Assembly (NCBI GenBank): GCA_027563145.1
Contig: CP071306.1
Location: 62,001 to 126,000 of the forward strand
DNA length: 64,000 bases
Source of the DNA: Halocatena halophila
GTDB lineage: Archaea > Halobacteriota > Halobacteria > Halobacteriales > Haloarculaceae
Direction: 5' to 3'
Position numbers and translations under genes: made by a program. The notes beneath the pieces are model-generated. The model had not been told where the DNA came from. It made no database searches and was given only the letters and a program-made list of their open reading frames with translations. Below, one piece after another: positions 9,293-17,432 of the stretch. Positions within the stretch are counted from its first letter, which is position 1. Each line of letters begins with the position of its first letter.

Positions 9293-9748
9293 TGGTGTGC
9301 AGGGTTCGGCGCCAGTGCCTTCTACCTTGGGCCCACCCGGTCGCATTGGCTCCCAAACGCTCTCTGAATGTGGGGGGTCTCCGCGAGCGTTCAGACTCTC
9401 AGATACTGTCGGTTTGTGTGGCCCGCCCATGAATCACTTGACGTAGCACAACACGTCATCGAACGCAACACGCGCACGTTCGAGTTAGTGTCCTTATATA
9501 TTGAAATTTGGGTATACTTCACTGTTGTAGCGGTTTACCTACAGTTTATTCCAAACCATGATAGTATCCTGGATCGCCACCAGCGGTTGTCTTCGTAATC
9601 AGCGGTGCGATGTATCTAATTATCTGATACCTGAAATAATATGACAATATTCTCTACCAGAAAGGTTAAGTAAAATGCATAAATATTGGACATAGATCTT
9701 AATGACCAGTCTGCGATTCTTGCCTGCTGATTACTACGGGTGGAAACG
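9293..9748. other. Intergenic promoter region between the TatD-like and toxin-like genes
   Basis: No gene is convincing here apart from a possible N-terminal extension of the TatD-like gene. A TATA-like element at 9493-9500 faces left and another (CATAAATA, 9679-9686) faces right, about 65 nt before the toxin gene start. The stretch between is AT-rich without clear repeats. Confidence 0.5.
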
Positions 9749-11935
9749 ATGAGACGCATGCGTCGGCTCGCTATCGTCCTGATCGCTATCGGCCTCGTAA
9801 CTAGCGCCATCTACGCCACTGGCGCATTCGATTCGTTCACCGCCTCACGGAACGCCAGCGTGAACGTTACTGGCGACGCCACGGGCTATCTTGGGTTGCA
9901 ACCAGCCGACGGTCCGAATGGAGCCTACGCGACCGACAAGAACGGAAAGCTCCAGGTGTCGCTTTCGGAGATGGCCGACGCCGACGGCGGTGCCGATGGC
10001 GCTGGGGTTAATCCAGGAGCGGAGACCACGGTCACGAACGTCTTCACTATCACAAATCAGGGTCCGCAGCCGGTTAGCGTCTGGCTTGCTGCTGACAGCG
10101 ATGCGGTGTCGTTCGAGCGCGGTGACTCTGGGCGTTCTATCGAGACGAAAGCCCATGCGGTAGAGCTTTCCCCTGGAAAAACTGTGGCCGTCAGCCTCGC
10201 CATCGATACACAACACGTCGATACTGGCAAAACCCTTGACCCCATGATGACGCTCCACGCCAGTACTGATGTGGGAGGTACGTCGGTGGACAGTGGGACG
10301 AACGACGAGAGCGAGCAGCCATCGAGGGAAGCGCCCGACGAATCGGACACAGAGAAAGAAAGTGGCGGATCGAACAACCAGGATGGGAGTAATGACGAGG
10401 AGGGATGTGGCATCAATCTCCTCTGTCATGGAGAGAATGCTGTAGAGAGTGGTGGAGAGTTCATTCACGGCGTTGCCAAAGATGTGTGGGAGACCCTCAG
10501 TCCGTACCTCAAAAAAGGCGTGAAAATAGCCAAGAACGCAGGGCGTGAGCTCACCGAGACCACCATCAAGATGGCGAATAAGCTGATGAATAGTCCGATT
10601 GATGTGCTGCGAGAAGCTGCTGCTGGGCTCGTCTTTGGTGGTGCCGGAATGCCTGGTGGGGCGTTCACTGCGAAGGAATCCAACTCGCCGTATTATTTCC
10701 TGTCGTGGATGGGCAGCACCATCATTCCTATCGTGGATATATTCACTGGCCTTCGTGATTTGGCGGATAATGCGTCCCAGGGGAAGCTGATTGGAGCTGG
10801 GCTAGAGGTCGTTGGCCTCATTCCAGCGATCGGAAAGGGAGCTGATGTGTACAAAAGTTTGAAAATAGCTGACACCTGGGTTGGCAAATATGCCTCAAAA
10901 GCAGGTGATGCGCTGCGTGTGCTCAGGGATAATAAATATATAGCGAAGCTAGGGCCAGAAAACAGGAAAAAGTTAGTCAATAAGTTTAAGGGCGGTTCAT
11001 CAACATCCAAAACCGAGAAAATATCTGAAGCCCAGATGCAGAGATATATCGACGCTGGATATAATCCTGCCCGGGTCGATGATATGGTGAAAAATGACAA
11101 GTTCACTAAATCAGATATGCGAATACTTACGGGCAAGAATGCCGATCTGAAACGAGCTCAGGCACTTCGCGACAAGGACGTTCCTGTTGATGATATCCGA
11201 TACTACGCAGAAAACGATGTCCCTCTCAAGAAAGTCGATGAACTGAAGGATAAAAAGTTCCCGGAACCGTTTTCCCGTGAGCAAATCCGGACGCTCATGA
11301 AAAACGAGGAGTACACTCCCGACGAGATCAGCAAACTCCATGGCGAAGGCTTCGAAAACGGTCAGATTACTTCATTCGCCAAGAAAGGGTTGGATCCAGA
11401 TAGCCTGAAGAACTTGAGACACGATGAGGGACTTGAAAGCGAACAGATCGTAACGCTCATCAAGAAGGATGTCAGCCCGAAAAAGATAACCGACATGAAG
11501 GATGAAGGCTGGGAAAACGACCAGCTGACGACGCTCGCGCGGCGCGATGCCGACATCGAACAGGCCAGAAAACTTGAGCAAGATGGGCTTTCGACGAAGG
11601 AGGTTACAGACATAGCAAAGAATATACATTCAAGAGTCAAGGGAAGAAATATCCCAACAACAGAAAATCTTAAAAAAGTAAACGAGCTCAAGGGTCGAGG
11701 ATACAATGCGGAGCAACTTGAATATATAACTAAGAATAGTATTAGTCTCACTGGAACGAAATATTTGGATAAGTATGTTAGCAGAGGAAAGCTAATGGAT
11801 TTCTTGAAGGCACGTGAGGGGGCCGACTACTTTAATAAATGCAGGATGATTGAGACGTGGAGGAAAACTCACCAAGATAGTGATGATAAAGTCCCGACTC
11901 TACCTGTGTGTACTGCCGAAATTGAGATCTATTGA
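9749..11935 (+). CDS. Secreted polymorphic-toxin-like protein with pretoxin-like domain and helical repeats
   Basis: 728 residues from the ATG that follows a GGTGG ribosome site; a GTG lies 9 nt upstream. Residues 1-25 are a signal or anchor (RRMRR then hydrophobic). Residues 26-160 resemble the haloarchaeal DUF1102/camelysin-like secreted proteins (GAFDSFTASR, SVNVTGDA). An acidic Ser/Asn linker follows, ending in a CGINLLC pair of cysteines near 220-226. Residues 230-400 match the pretoxin style, with IIPIVDIFTGLRDLA and GLIPAIGKGADVYKSL. Residues 424-640 hold about nine repeats of 26-27 residues with a pattern like GxExxQIxxLxKKD. The last 80 residues are unique and AT-rich, ending KVPTLPVCTAEIEIY. 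The domain order is that of contact-dependent toxins, with the C-terminal tip as the likely effector. The tip activity is not recognisable. Confidence 0.75.
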   Translation: MRRMRRLAIVLIAIGLVTSAIYATGAFDSFTASRNASVNVTGDATGYLGLQPADGPNGAYATDKNGKLQVSLSEMADADGGADGAGVNPGAETTVTNVFTITNQGPQPVSVWLAADSDAVSFERGDSGRSIETKAHAVELSPGKTVAVSLAIDTQHVDTGKTLDPMMTLHASTDVGGTSVDSGTNDESEQPSREAPDESDTEKESGGSNNQDGSNDEEGCGINLLCHGENAVESGGEFIHGVAKDVWETLSPYLKKGVKIAKNAGRELTETTIKMANKLMNSPIDVLREAAAGLVFGGAGMPGGAFTAKESNSPYYFLSWMGSTIIPIVDIFTGLRDLADNASQGKLIGAGLEVVGLIPAIGKGADVYKSLKIADTWVGKYASKAGDALRVLRDNKYIAKLGPENRKKLVNKFKGGSSTSKTEKISEAQMQRYIDAGYNPARVDDMVKNDKFTKSDMRILTGKNADLKRAQALRDKDVPVDDIRYYAENDVPLKKVDELKDKKFPEPFSREQIRTLMKNEEYTPDEISKLHGEGFENGQITSFAKKGLDPDSLKNLRHDEGLESEQIVTLIKKDVSPKKITDMKDEGWENDQLTTLARRDADIEQARKLEQDGLSTKEVTDIAKNIHSRVKGRNIPTTENLKKVNELKGRGYNAEQLEYITKNSISLTGTKYLDKYVSRGKLMDFLKAREGADYFNKCRMIETWRKTHQDSDDKVPTLPVCTAEIEIY

Positions 11936-11989
11936 CCAATTGTCCAAATAATAGCACAATACAACTATAATATTAATTAGTTCTGAAGA

Positions 11990-12253
11990 TTATTTGAAAA
12001 ACAATAGATATTTACCGTCTCTCCATTCGCGTTGTATATGATAGTAAAAATATAGTGTGGCAAAGAATAATACAAACCAAATTATCCTCCCATTCTGACC
12101 ATGATTAACGAACCTTACAAGAATATCGACATGAGAGATAGCAGGTTTAAATACAAACTCCATGAACAAATAATAGGTAACGAATACAATGAATGCTTCT
12201 AATTTCCATTTGAATTTCTTTTTCCATGTTTCGCGCCGATGTTCGGATATCAT
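11990..12253 (-). CDS. Small two-helix membrane protein, candidate immunity protein
   Basis: 87 residues, with hydrophobic segments at about 19-38 and 57-71 flanked by Lys/Arg. The gene is AT-rich like the 3' end of the toxin-like gene, toward which it converges with a 54-nt gap. On the minus strand a GATTATAAC element at 12279-12287 lies about 30 nt before the ATG, as in leaderless haloarchaeal promoters, which supports this start and that it is a gene. An immunity role is inferred only from position and from membrane topology. No family is recognised. Confidence 0.5.
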   Translation of the reverse strand: MISEHRRETWKKKFKWKLEAFIVFVTYYLFMEFVFKPAISHVDILVRFVNHGQNGRIIWFVLFFATLYFYYHIQREWRDGKYLLFFK

Positions 12254-12275
12254 TAGTAATTATTTTCAGGTCTAG

Positions 12276-12302
12276 ATGGTTATAATCGTTGGTTCTCCAT
12301 TA
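12276..12302 (+). repeat. Diverged copy of the orphan cassette end (copy A)
   Basis: Read as codons this gives MVIIVGSPL, which resembles MIIIIGTSS at 12559-12585; 22 of the 30 bases starting at the ATG are identical and several differences are synonymous or conservative. It looks like debris of a related C-terminal coding end. Because the match is short, chance is not excluded. Confidence 0.3.
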
Positions 12303-12426
12303 ATCGATTGGCGGCATTGCAGCGCCGTTAGCAATTCATATGGTTTGTGACAGTATCATTACGTTGTGGGACGCATTGATGAGATTATGGATTTTTTGTG
12401 CTGTTTTCGAATTACGCTAAGTTAGA

Positions 12427-12603
12427 ATCCGAACGCTCGTGAAGCGCGATGCCGACATCGAACAGGCCAGATTGTTTGAGCAAGATGGACTTACTACTGG
12501 TGAAGTTGCTAAAGTAGCCTATATTCGGCTATCATTTGTAAACCAGTCCTCGTACCGGATGATTATAATCATCGGCACTTCATCAATTGGTTCGGTGCGT
12601 TGA
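12427..12603 (+). pseudogene. Orphan toxin-repeat cassette with an alternative C-terminal end
   Basis: An open frame without its own start (a stop lies at 12418-12420) encodes IRTLVKRDADIEQARLFEQ followed by DGLTTGEVAKVA, close to repeats seven and eight of the toxin-like protein about 0.9 kb upstream. A 28-nt stretch (12444-12471) is identical to 11542-11569. After the shared part the sequence diverges completely and ends YRMIIIIGTSSIGSVR then TGA. This is the layout of displaced toxin tips behind CdiA- or Rhs-type genes, where recombination in the shared repeat can swap the tip. It is too short to be a working gene by itself. Confidence 0.7.
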
Positions 12604-12921
12604 TCCCAAAAGATGTGTTCTAAGAGATACAGAGGTTTCTTGACCGGGGCAAGAACCTACGTACAAACGAGGAACGCAGATTTCTCCATATCATCGATAT
12701 GAAGATATGAAAGTGAAAAAGCAGTGGTGAGTCGAATGTAGCTATGGCATACGTCCGCTATCTGAGTAGTATAACAGATATAAATACACTAATCAGGAGA
12801 GTATCACCTACAGCCAGAACCTATTGATACCCTGGTTTGGCCGAAATAGAGCCTCTAACATCTGTTCTCCATTCTCGACCTCCGTGTTGCTCGCACTGAG
12901 ATTCCGATGCAGTTAAGTGTA
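12604..12921. other. AT-rich intergenic region with no recognisable gene
   Basis: Between the orphan cassette and the iron box there is no frame with haloarchaeal codon use. Scattered short frames and several stops in all frames suggest decayed sequence of the same accessory region. No inverted repeats typical of an intact insertion sequence are visible. Confidence 0.5.
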
Positions 12922-12937
12922 TTTAGGTGGGCCTAAA
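12922..12937 (+). promoter_or_regulatory. Iron box (DtxR/Idr-type operator) at the start of the substrate-binding protein gene
   Basis: A perfect inverted repeat TTTAGG-TGGG-CCTAAA ends 4 nt before the ATG at 12942. It matches the TTAGG...CCTAA form bound by DtxR-family metal regulators, which in haloarchaea (Idr1/Idr2 type) repress iron uptake genes when iron is plentiful. Overlap with the expected start region of a leaderless transcript implies repression by blocking initiation. Operator identity is from motif and the function of the gene. Confidence 0.7.
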
Positions 12938-12941
12938 AGAT

Positions 12942-14069
12942 ATGGAGTACACACGACGAAAGGTCATGGCAGTGGGTGCAGCCACGATAGCAACCGGACT
13001 GGCCGGCTGTTCAGAATCCGAATCTGGCGGTGATGGTACGGATACGGCGGGGACAGAATCGAACGGATCCGGCAGTTACACGGTGTCGATGGCACCGGTC
13101 GGAGAAGTGCAATTTGATGCGCCACCGGAATCGGTGGCACATTACTTCCCGGACTACGCCGACATGGCGGTTGCACTCGGAAAGGGCTCGACGATCAACT
13201 CGATTGGAATGCCATCACGCTATCACACGACGCATTACGACGCGCTGGAGGGCGTGAGTGTCGACATGGAATCGGTGACAAAGCTCAACGGAGAGTCTGG
13301 CATTCCAAAGGAGATCTTCTTCAAACTCGACAGCGATCTCCACATGATCGACCCGCAGTGGTTGATCAGCAATGACGCGTTCAAGCTCGAATCGTCCGAT
13401 ATCGAGGAGATAACCGATCGCGTCGCCCCCTTCCTCGGCAACGCAATCTTCCGTCAGACGGACAAATGGCACGACTACGAGTACTACACGCTGTATGAGG
13501 CATTTGAGAAGGTCGCAACAGTGTATCAAGAGACCGAGCGATTCGAGCAGCTCAAAACGTTCCACGACGACTACGTCGGCGAGATCGAATCGCAGCTGCC
13601 AGAGGAGCGTCCCAACGCTCTACTCTGCTGGCAGGGTGAGGACGAGCCCGAATCGTTCTCGCCGTACCGGCTTGGTGGGAAGGGAACGAACAAGAAGGCA
13701 TTCCACGATATTGGTCTGACCGACGCACTGGAGGGGACGGACGTGGAGGGCCTCTCCGAGAGCAGCCGTGGAACGATTGATTATGAAACGCTCGCGCAGG
13801 TCGATCCCGATTCCATCCTGCTGCGTGGCCACGAAGCAAAAACACAAGAAGAGTTCCAGAATACGGTCGTTGCGTTCATGAAAGAGCATCCGGTGGCCTC
13901 GAAGCTCACCGCCGTGCAAAACGACAAGGTGTTCCGCGGCGGACCGATCTATCCCGGCCCGCTCCACCACCTGTTCCTCGTTGAGCGGTACGCAACCAGC
14001 TACTACCCGGACACGTTCTCGGGCGAACTGTTCGACCGCTCGGAGCTCACAAGCATCATCACCGGCTAA
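12942..14069 (+). CDS. Iron/siderophore ABC transporter substrate-binding lipoprotein
   Basis: 375 residues. The N-terminus has a twin-arginine signal (TRRKVMAVGAA) ending in the lipobox LAGC, so it is exported by Tat and lipid-anchored, the usual route in haloarchaea. An acidic Gly/Ser linker follows. The mature part is a cluster-A-1/PeriBP-2-like binding protein, with a long bridging helix near EAFEKVATVYQETERFEQLK and C-terminal GGPIYPGPLHHLF. I start at the ATG after the iron box, not the GTG inside it. No permease or ATPase gene is adjacent, so it must work with a transporter encoded elsewhere. Confidence 0.85.
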   Translation: MEYTRRKVMAVGAATIATGLAGCSESESGGDGTDTAGTESNGSGSYTVSMAPVGEVQFDAPPESVAHYFPDYADMAVALGKGSTINSIGMPSRYHTTHYDALEGVSVDMESVTKLNGESGIPKEIFFKLDSDLHMIDPQWLISNDAFKLESSDIEEITDRVAPFLGNAIFRQTDKWHDYEYYTLYEAFEKVATVYQETERFEQLKTFHDDYVGEIESQLPEERPNALLCWQGEDEPESFSPYRLGGKGTNKKAFHDIGLTDALEGTDVEGLSESSRGTIDYETLAQVDPDSILLRGHEAKTQEEFQNTVVAFMKEHPVASKLTAVQNDKVFRGGPIYPGPLHHLFLVERYATSYYPDTFSGELFDRSELTSIITG

Positions 14070-14175
14070 ACTGTTGTTCTGGCGCTTCTCATTGTCATAA
14101 GCGCCCAAAACGGTCCATCACTCGGTTTGATTTCTTTTATTTGCCACACTACCTATCCGACCCAATCTTATCAGT

Positions 14176-14457
14176 TCAGGCACTGATAATCAGCATCTCA
14201 CCAACAAACAGTACTGTGAGTAACAGAGCGAATCCAGCCATTATACGAGCATACCAACGGTTTTGCATCGTTTTTTCTTTGCTTCCCTCGGTATTCCACA
14301 AGGAGTTGATCCCGAATCCAGCAATAATAAGCCCAGTACTGAGAAAGAATACTGTCGAAAGGATGGCTTTCTCAAACCAGTATGCAGTAATAGCCTGGAC
14401 TGAGATGAGAATGCCACAGTAGAGAAAGCAGCCAGCCACGAATGTTCTCGATCTCAT
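14176..14457 (-). CDS. Small membrane protein of unknown function
   Basis: 93 residues with three hydrophobic segments at about 5-25, 31-50 and 70-90, separated by a basic Lys/Arg-rich loop (GSKEKTMQNRWYAR). No family is recognised. It stands alone between the binding-protein gene and the next membrane gene. Base composition is AT-rich. Real coding potential is supported by topology only. Confidence 0.45.
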   Translation of the reverse strand: MRSRTFVAGCFLYCGILISVQAITAYWFEKAILSTVFFLSTGLIIAGFGINSLWNTEGSKEKTMQNRWYARIMAGFALLLTVLFVGEMLIISA

Positions 14458-14693
14458 ACAGTAGAATCTGTCTGATTGGTATTAGATCTGGCCCTGCCAC
14501 TCATATTGCGTCTCCAGTCCAGTCATGCAGGGATTATGTATCGTTAATTTGCGCTGGAACGAAGGAATTCGACATTGATGACCGAGAACCAGCTTTCGTA
14601 GCGATTTGTGAACCGTTGATGCCAGTGATATTACCGGCGTGACGAGTCGCGACCACGATCTCAGGGTGGAGCGCTTGTACGGAGCCACATCAC

Positions 14694-15455
14694 TCAGCGC
14701 TCTCCATCTCGTGTTTGTCGGTCACCCTCACCGCCTGAAATCGTCACAAACCGGTCGATCGATTCGAGCATCGACAGCACACCGATCCGGAGGCCACTCA
14801 GCAGTCGCTCGGTCACCGTAAGAATCGCGAGCAGCTCGTGAATGACCAACAGCAACACACTGAGGCCACTGAACGATCCGAATACCGCTATCACACCGAG
14901 AAAGAGATTGGTGATATCACTATGCGTATCCCCCAGGATAACAATTGAGAGAACGAACAGTCCGACCGTTACCAGAACGCCACAACAGCCCAGCACGATC
15001 CCCCATCTGGCTCTCCACGCCCACTTGCCCACGCCGACACTGGATTCGGTCTGCTGTGCTGGTTCGTTCTCCTCACCCACTTCCACTGTGTCACGCTCAA
15101 GCCGTTCGAGCGATCTGAGATCATCGCCTGGTGTGACAAGCTCCGTCCCACGATTGTGAGTATCAGCAAGCAACTGGTTTCGGTCGAAGCCGTTGAGCAC
15201 CCGAATCCGCTCTATGGTCAGCTGGGTCTCCACCAATGCTCGTCGCAGCTGTTCTTCAGAGAGGTCATCCAGTGCCAACTCGAACTGCCGGTCTGGATAA
15301 GAACTGAGCAATCGGAAATCCTGCAGTCCAGCCTGGATTCGCTGTCTGATCAGTCGCTGATCGCGCCCTTTGGCCTCCGATGTCACGTCGGCGAACTCAT
15401 TCACAATTCGTTGCCGCTGCGTTTTCGTGAGCAGCGACGCCGAACGATCGTCCAT
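14694..15455 (-). CDS. Haloarchaeal membrane protein with a cytosolic helical N-terminus
   Basis: 253 residues. Residues 1-110 are hydrophilic and helical (TKTQRQRIVNEF, YPDRQFELALDD), a kind of segment I have seen recur in haloarchaeal membrane proteins without a known function. Two transmembrane helices lie at about 150-172 and 180-205, and a charged tail follows. It is divergent from the ABC exporter genes, and the 247-nt space between them is packed with GGTATA half-sites, suggesting joint control. Confidence 0.6.
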   Translation of the reverse strand: MDDRSASLLTKTQRQRIVNEFADVTSEAKGRDQRLIRQRIQAGLQDFRLLSSYPDRQFELALDDLSEEQLRRALVETQLTIERIRVLNGFDRNQLLADTHNRGTELVTPGDDLRSLERLERDTVEVGEENEPAQQTESSVGVGKWAWRARWGIVLGCCGVLVTVGLFVLSIVILGDTHSDITNLFLGVIAVFGSFSGLSVLLLVIHELLAILTVTERLLSGLRIGVLSMLESIDRFVTISGGEGDRQTRDGER

Positions 15456-15477
15456 ATGAAACCCTCAGTCTGATTCA

Positions 15478-15640
15478 GTATATGTCTGTATACGTGGGAT
15501 TTTCACCCCGGTATACGACGGTATAGCAGCATATACCGGTCGGTATACTGGCTAAAAGCCCTCTCTGGAGGGTTCGCGGCCCCAGCTGCCAAGAAATGAG
15601 CGTTAATTTTCCAGAATTCAGGGGTATACGGCCCTATACC
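15478..15640. promoter_or_regulatory. Cluster of GGTATA(C) half-sites between divergent genes
   Basis: Three groups occur. A direct repeat CGGTATAC/CGGTATAG is spaced by 10 bp (15509-15526), one helical turn. A perfect inverted repeat TATACCG-GT-CGGTATA lies at 15532-15547, and another, GGTATA-CGGCCC-TATACC, at 15623-15640. Related GTATA copies are at 15478-15493. The last palindrome lies about 30 nt before the box A (TTTTAATAC, 15670-15678) of the ABC ATPase gene, and the first group lies just before the start of the divergent membrane gene. This looks like a multi-site operator for an unknown regulator. Confidence 0.6.
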
Positions 15641-15702
15641 GGCCATTCTCTGCTGAAACGGTCGTCCGGTTTTAATACAGTCCTATCAGGACCACCGGAT
15701 GG

Positions 15703-16656
15703 ATGTCTGCGATTACAACGACTGGACTGACGAAACGATACGGTGACGTAACAGCCATCAACGGGCTGGATCTCGTCGTCGAGGCTGGCACCGTGTACGG
15801 CTTTCTTGGGCCGAACGGGGCGGGCAAATCGACCGTCATCAACTGTTTGATGGACTACTGTCGACCGACAGACGGAACCATTGACGTGCTGGGCTATAAT
15901 CCACAGGAGGATGCGCTGGCCGTGCGAGAGCGGACTGGCGTGCTTCCACAGGGATTCGACGTGTACGATCGCCTGACTGGCCGCCAGCACTTGCAGTTCA
16001 TCATCGACTCGATGGGCGCAGCCGACGATCCAGAGGCGATCGCCGAACGCGTGGGAATCCTCGATGCAATCGACCGACCGGCCGGCGGCTACTCAAGAGG
16101 AATGGCCCAGCGGCTCATGCTCGGGACTGCCCTTGTGGGCCACCCCGAGCTGCTGATCCTGGATGAGCCATCGACGGGACTGGATCCCGAAGGTGCCCGA
16201 GAAATGCGGAAAATTGCCCACGAGGAAGCCGACAGGGGTGCGACCGTCTTTTTCTCGAGTCACATTCTCGGGCAGGTCGAGGCCGTCTGTGACCGCGTTG
16301 GGATCCTCCAGGATGGTCGGCTGATCGCCGAAGACACCATCGAAGGGCTCCGTGCGACCGTCACAGCAGAAACGACCATCACAGTCACAGTGGATGTGCT
16401 TCCGTCTGGAGCACTCGATGCAGTGCGTGCACTGTCTGCTGTCTCGTCGGTGCAGGCCACGGAGACGACGGTGACCGTCAACTGTGCCGACGGCGCGAAA
16501 GCGACCGTCATCCACGAACTCGAAGCCGCCGGCGCTACTATCAAAGATTTCGAGCTCACAACGGCGTCGCTTGAGGAGCTGTTTCTCAGCTACACGAACA
16601 GTGAATCGAATCCCAACACCGACGCTGTGCAATCAGACGAGGTGGTTCGTCTGTGA
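15703..16656 (+). CDS. ABC transporter ATP-binding protein
   Basis: 317 residues. Walker A GPNGAGKST is near residues 37-45, the Q-loop VLPQGFDVY follows, the signature YSRGMAQRLMLG stands in for LSGGQ, and Walker B LLILDEPSTGLDPEG is complete; the switch His is in FFSSHILGQ. The C-terminal 90 residues form the extra domain found in ABC-2 exporters of the CcmA/NatA/NosF type. A box A about 27 nt before the ATG suggests a leaderless message. It is first of three overlapping genes. The exported substrate is unknown. Confidence 0.9.
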   Translation: MSAITTTGLTKRYGDVTAINGLDLVVEAGTVYGFLGPNGAGKSTVINCLMDYCRPTDGTIDVLGYNPQEDALAVRERTGVLPQGFDVYDRLTGRQHLQFIIDSMGAADDPEAIAERVGILDAIDRPAGGYSRGMAQRLMLGTALVGHPELLILDEPSTGLDPEGAREMRKIAHEEADRGATVFFSSHILGQVEAVCDRVGILQDGRLIAEDTIEGLRATVTAETTITVTVDVLPSGALDAVRALSAVSSVQATETTVTVNCADGAKATVIHELEAAGATIKDFELTTASLEELFLSYTNSESNPNTDAVQSDEVVRL

Positions 16657-17432
16657 GCACGCTCCTGGTGGCAAAAAAGGACTTTCAGGACGCCATTCGA
16701 TCGCAGAGCTTACTCGGCGTTTCGTTTCTGTTCACGTCGTTTCTGGCGTTTCTACTGTACTATAAAATCACGCTCGAGACGCCTGCTGAGCCGTTTTTGC
16801 TGTCGGAGCTCTATCTTCCGATGGCAAGCGTCGTTGCCCTGGTCGGGACGTTGCTCGGATACAACGCGATCGCTGGCGAGATCGAATCCGGCAGCGTGCT
16901 GTTTTTGCTTGGAACCGCTCATACGCGCACGGATGTCCTCTTCGGAAAGCTGCTGGGGCGCGGAGCCGTCGTCGCCGTCACCGTGCTCGTCGGATTCGGG
17001 GTGTGTGCTCCACATTACGCCGTACTAATCGAGAGCTCGCCCGAAATTCTCACATACGCCACGCTTGCAGGGAAGATACTGTCACTTGGCATCGTCTTCG
17101 TCGCCATCGCAATCGGGTTCTCTGCGGTCTTTCAGTCCGAAACGCTGGCCGTCTGGGGCGGCGTCTGTCTCGCGGCTGGATTCTCGTTTGGCTGGGATTC
17201 ATTTCTTGCGGTGATCAAGACCTTCATGTTCACCTCACTCACCCTTCCACCCTGGTATTATCTGCTCACGCGGCTCAATCCAAAGTACGCGTATCTCTCA
17301 ATCGACGCAGCAGCACTGGAGTACGCACCATTCTATCTCGATGCATGGTTTGGGCTCGTGATTCTGGCCGGGTGGGTGGTCGCTCCACTCGGAATCGCCT
17401 ACTGGCAGTTCTCTCGAGGTGATCTCGCATGA
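16653..17432 (+). CDS. ABC-2 type transporter permease
   Basis: 259 residues with six predicted transmembrane helices, starting with GTG that overlaps the stop of the ATPase gene (translational coupling). The layout of a short N-terminal cytosolic end (STLLVAKKDFQDAIRS), then helices with the loop EIESGSVLFLLGTAHTR, matches ABC-2/NosY-like permeases. It forms the membrane channel for the upstream ATPase. Overlap by ATGA with the next gene shows a single operon. Confidence 0.85.
   Translation: MSTLLVAKKDFQDAIRSQSLLGVSFLFTSFLAFLLYYKITLETPAEPFLLSELYLPMASVVALVGTLLGYNAIAGEIESGSVLFLLGTAHTRTDVLFGKLLGRGAVVAVTVLVGFGVCAPHYAVLIESSPEILTYATLAGKILSLGIVFVAIAIGFSAVFQSETLAVWGGVCLAAGFSFGWDSFLAVIKTFMFTSLTLPPWYYLLTRLNPKYAYLSIDAAALEYAPFYLDAWFGLVILAGWVVAPLGIAYWQFSRGDLA

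Noticed and set aside
9293..9430. Longer N-terminus for the TatD-like protein
   Set aside because: The added 46 residues are Pro/Gly-rich and unlike any part of the family, although the ATG at 9430 and a TATA box keep this open.
14442..14693. Small frames on both strands between two membrane genes
   Set aside because: Neither has an acidic composition, a start signal or a recognisable domain.
15478..15640. CRISPR-like or iteron array
   Set aside because: The repeats are only 6-8 bp, in mixed orientation, with no constant spacers and no cas or rep gene; an operator cluster between divergent genes explains them better.
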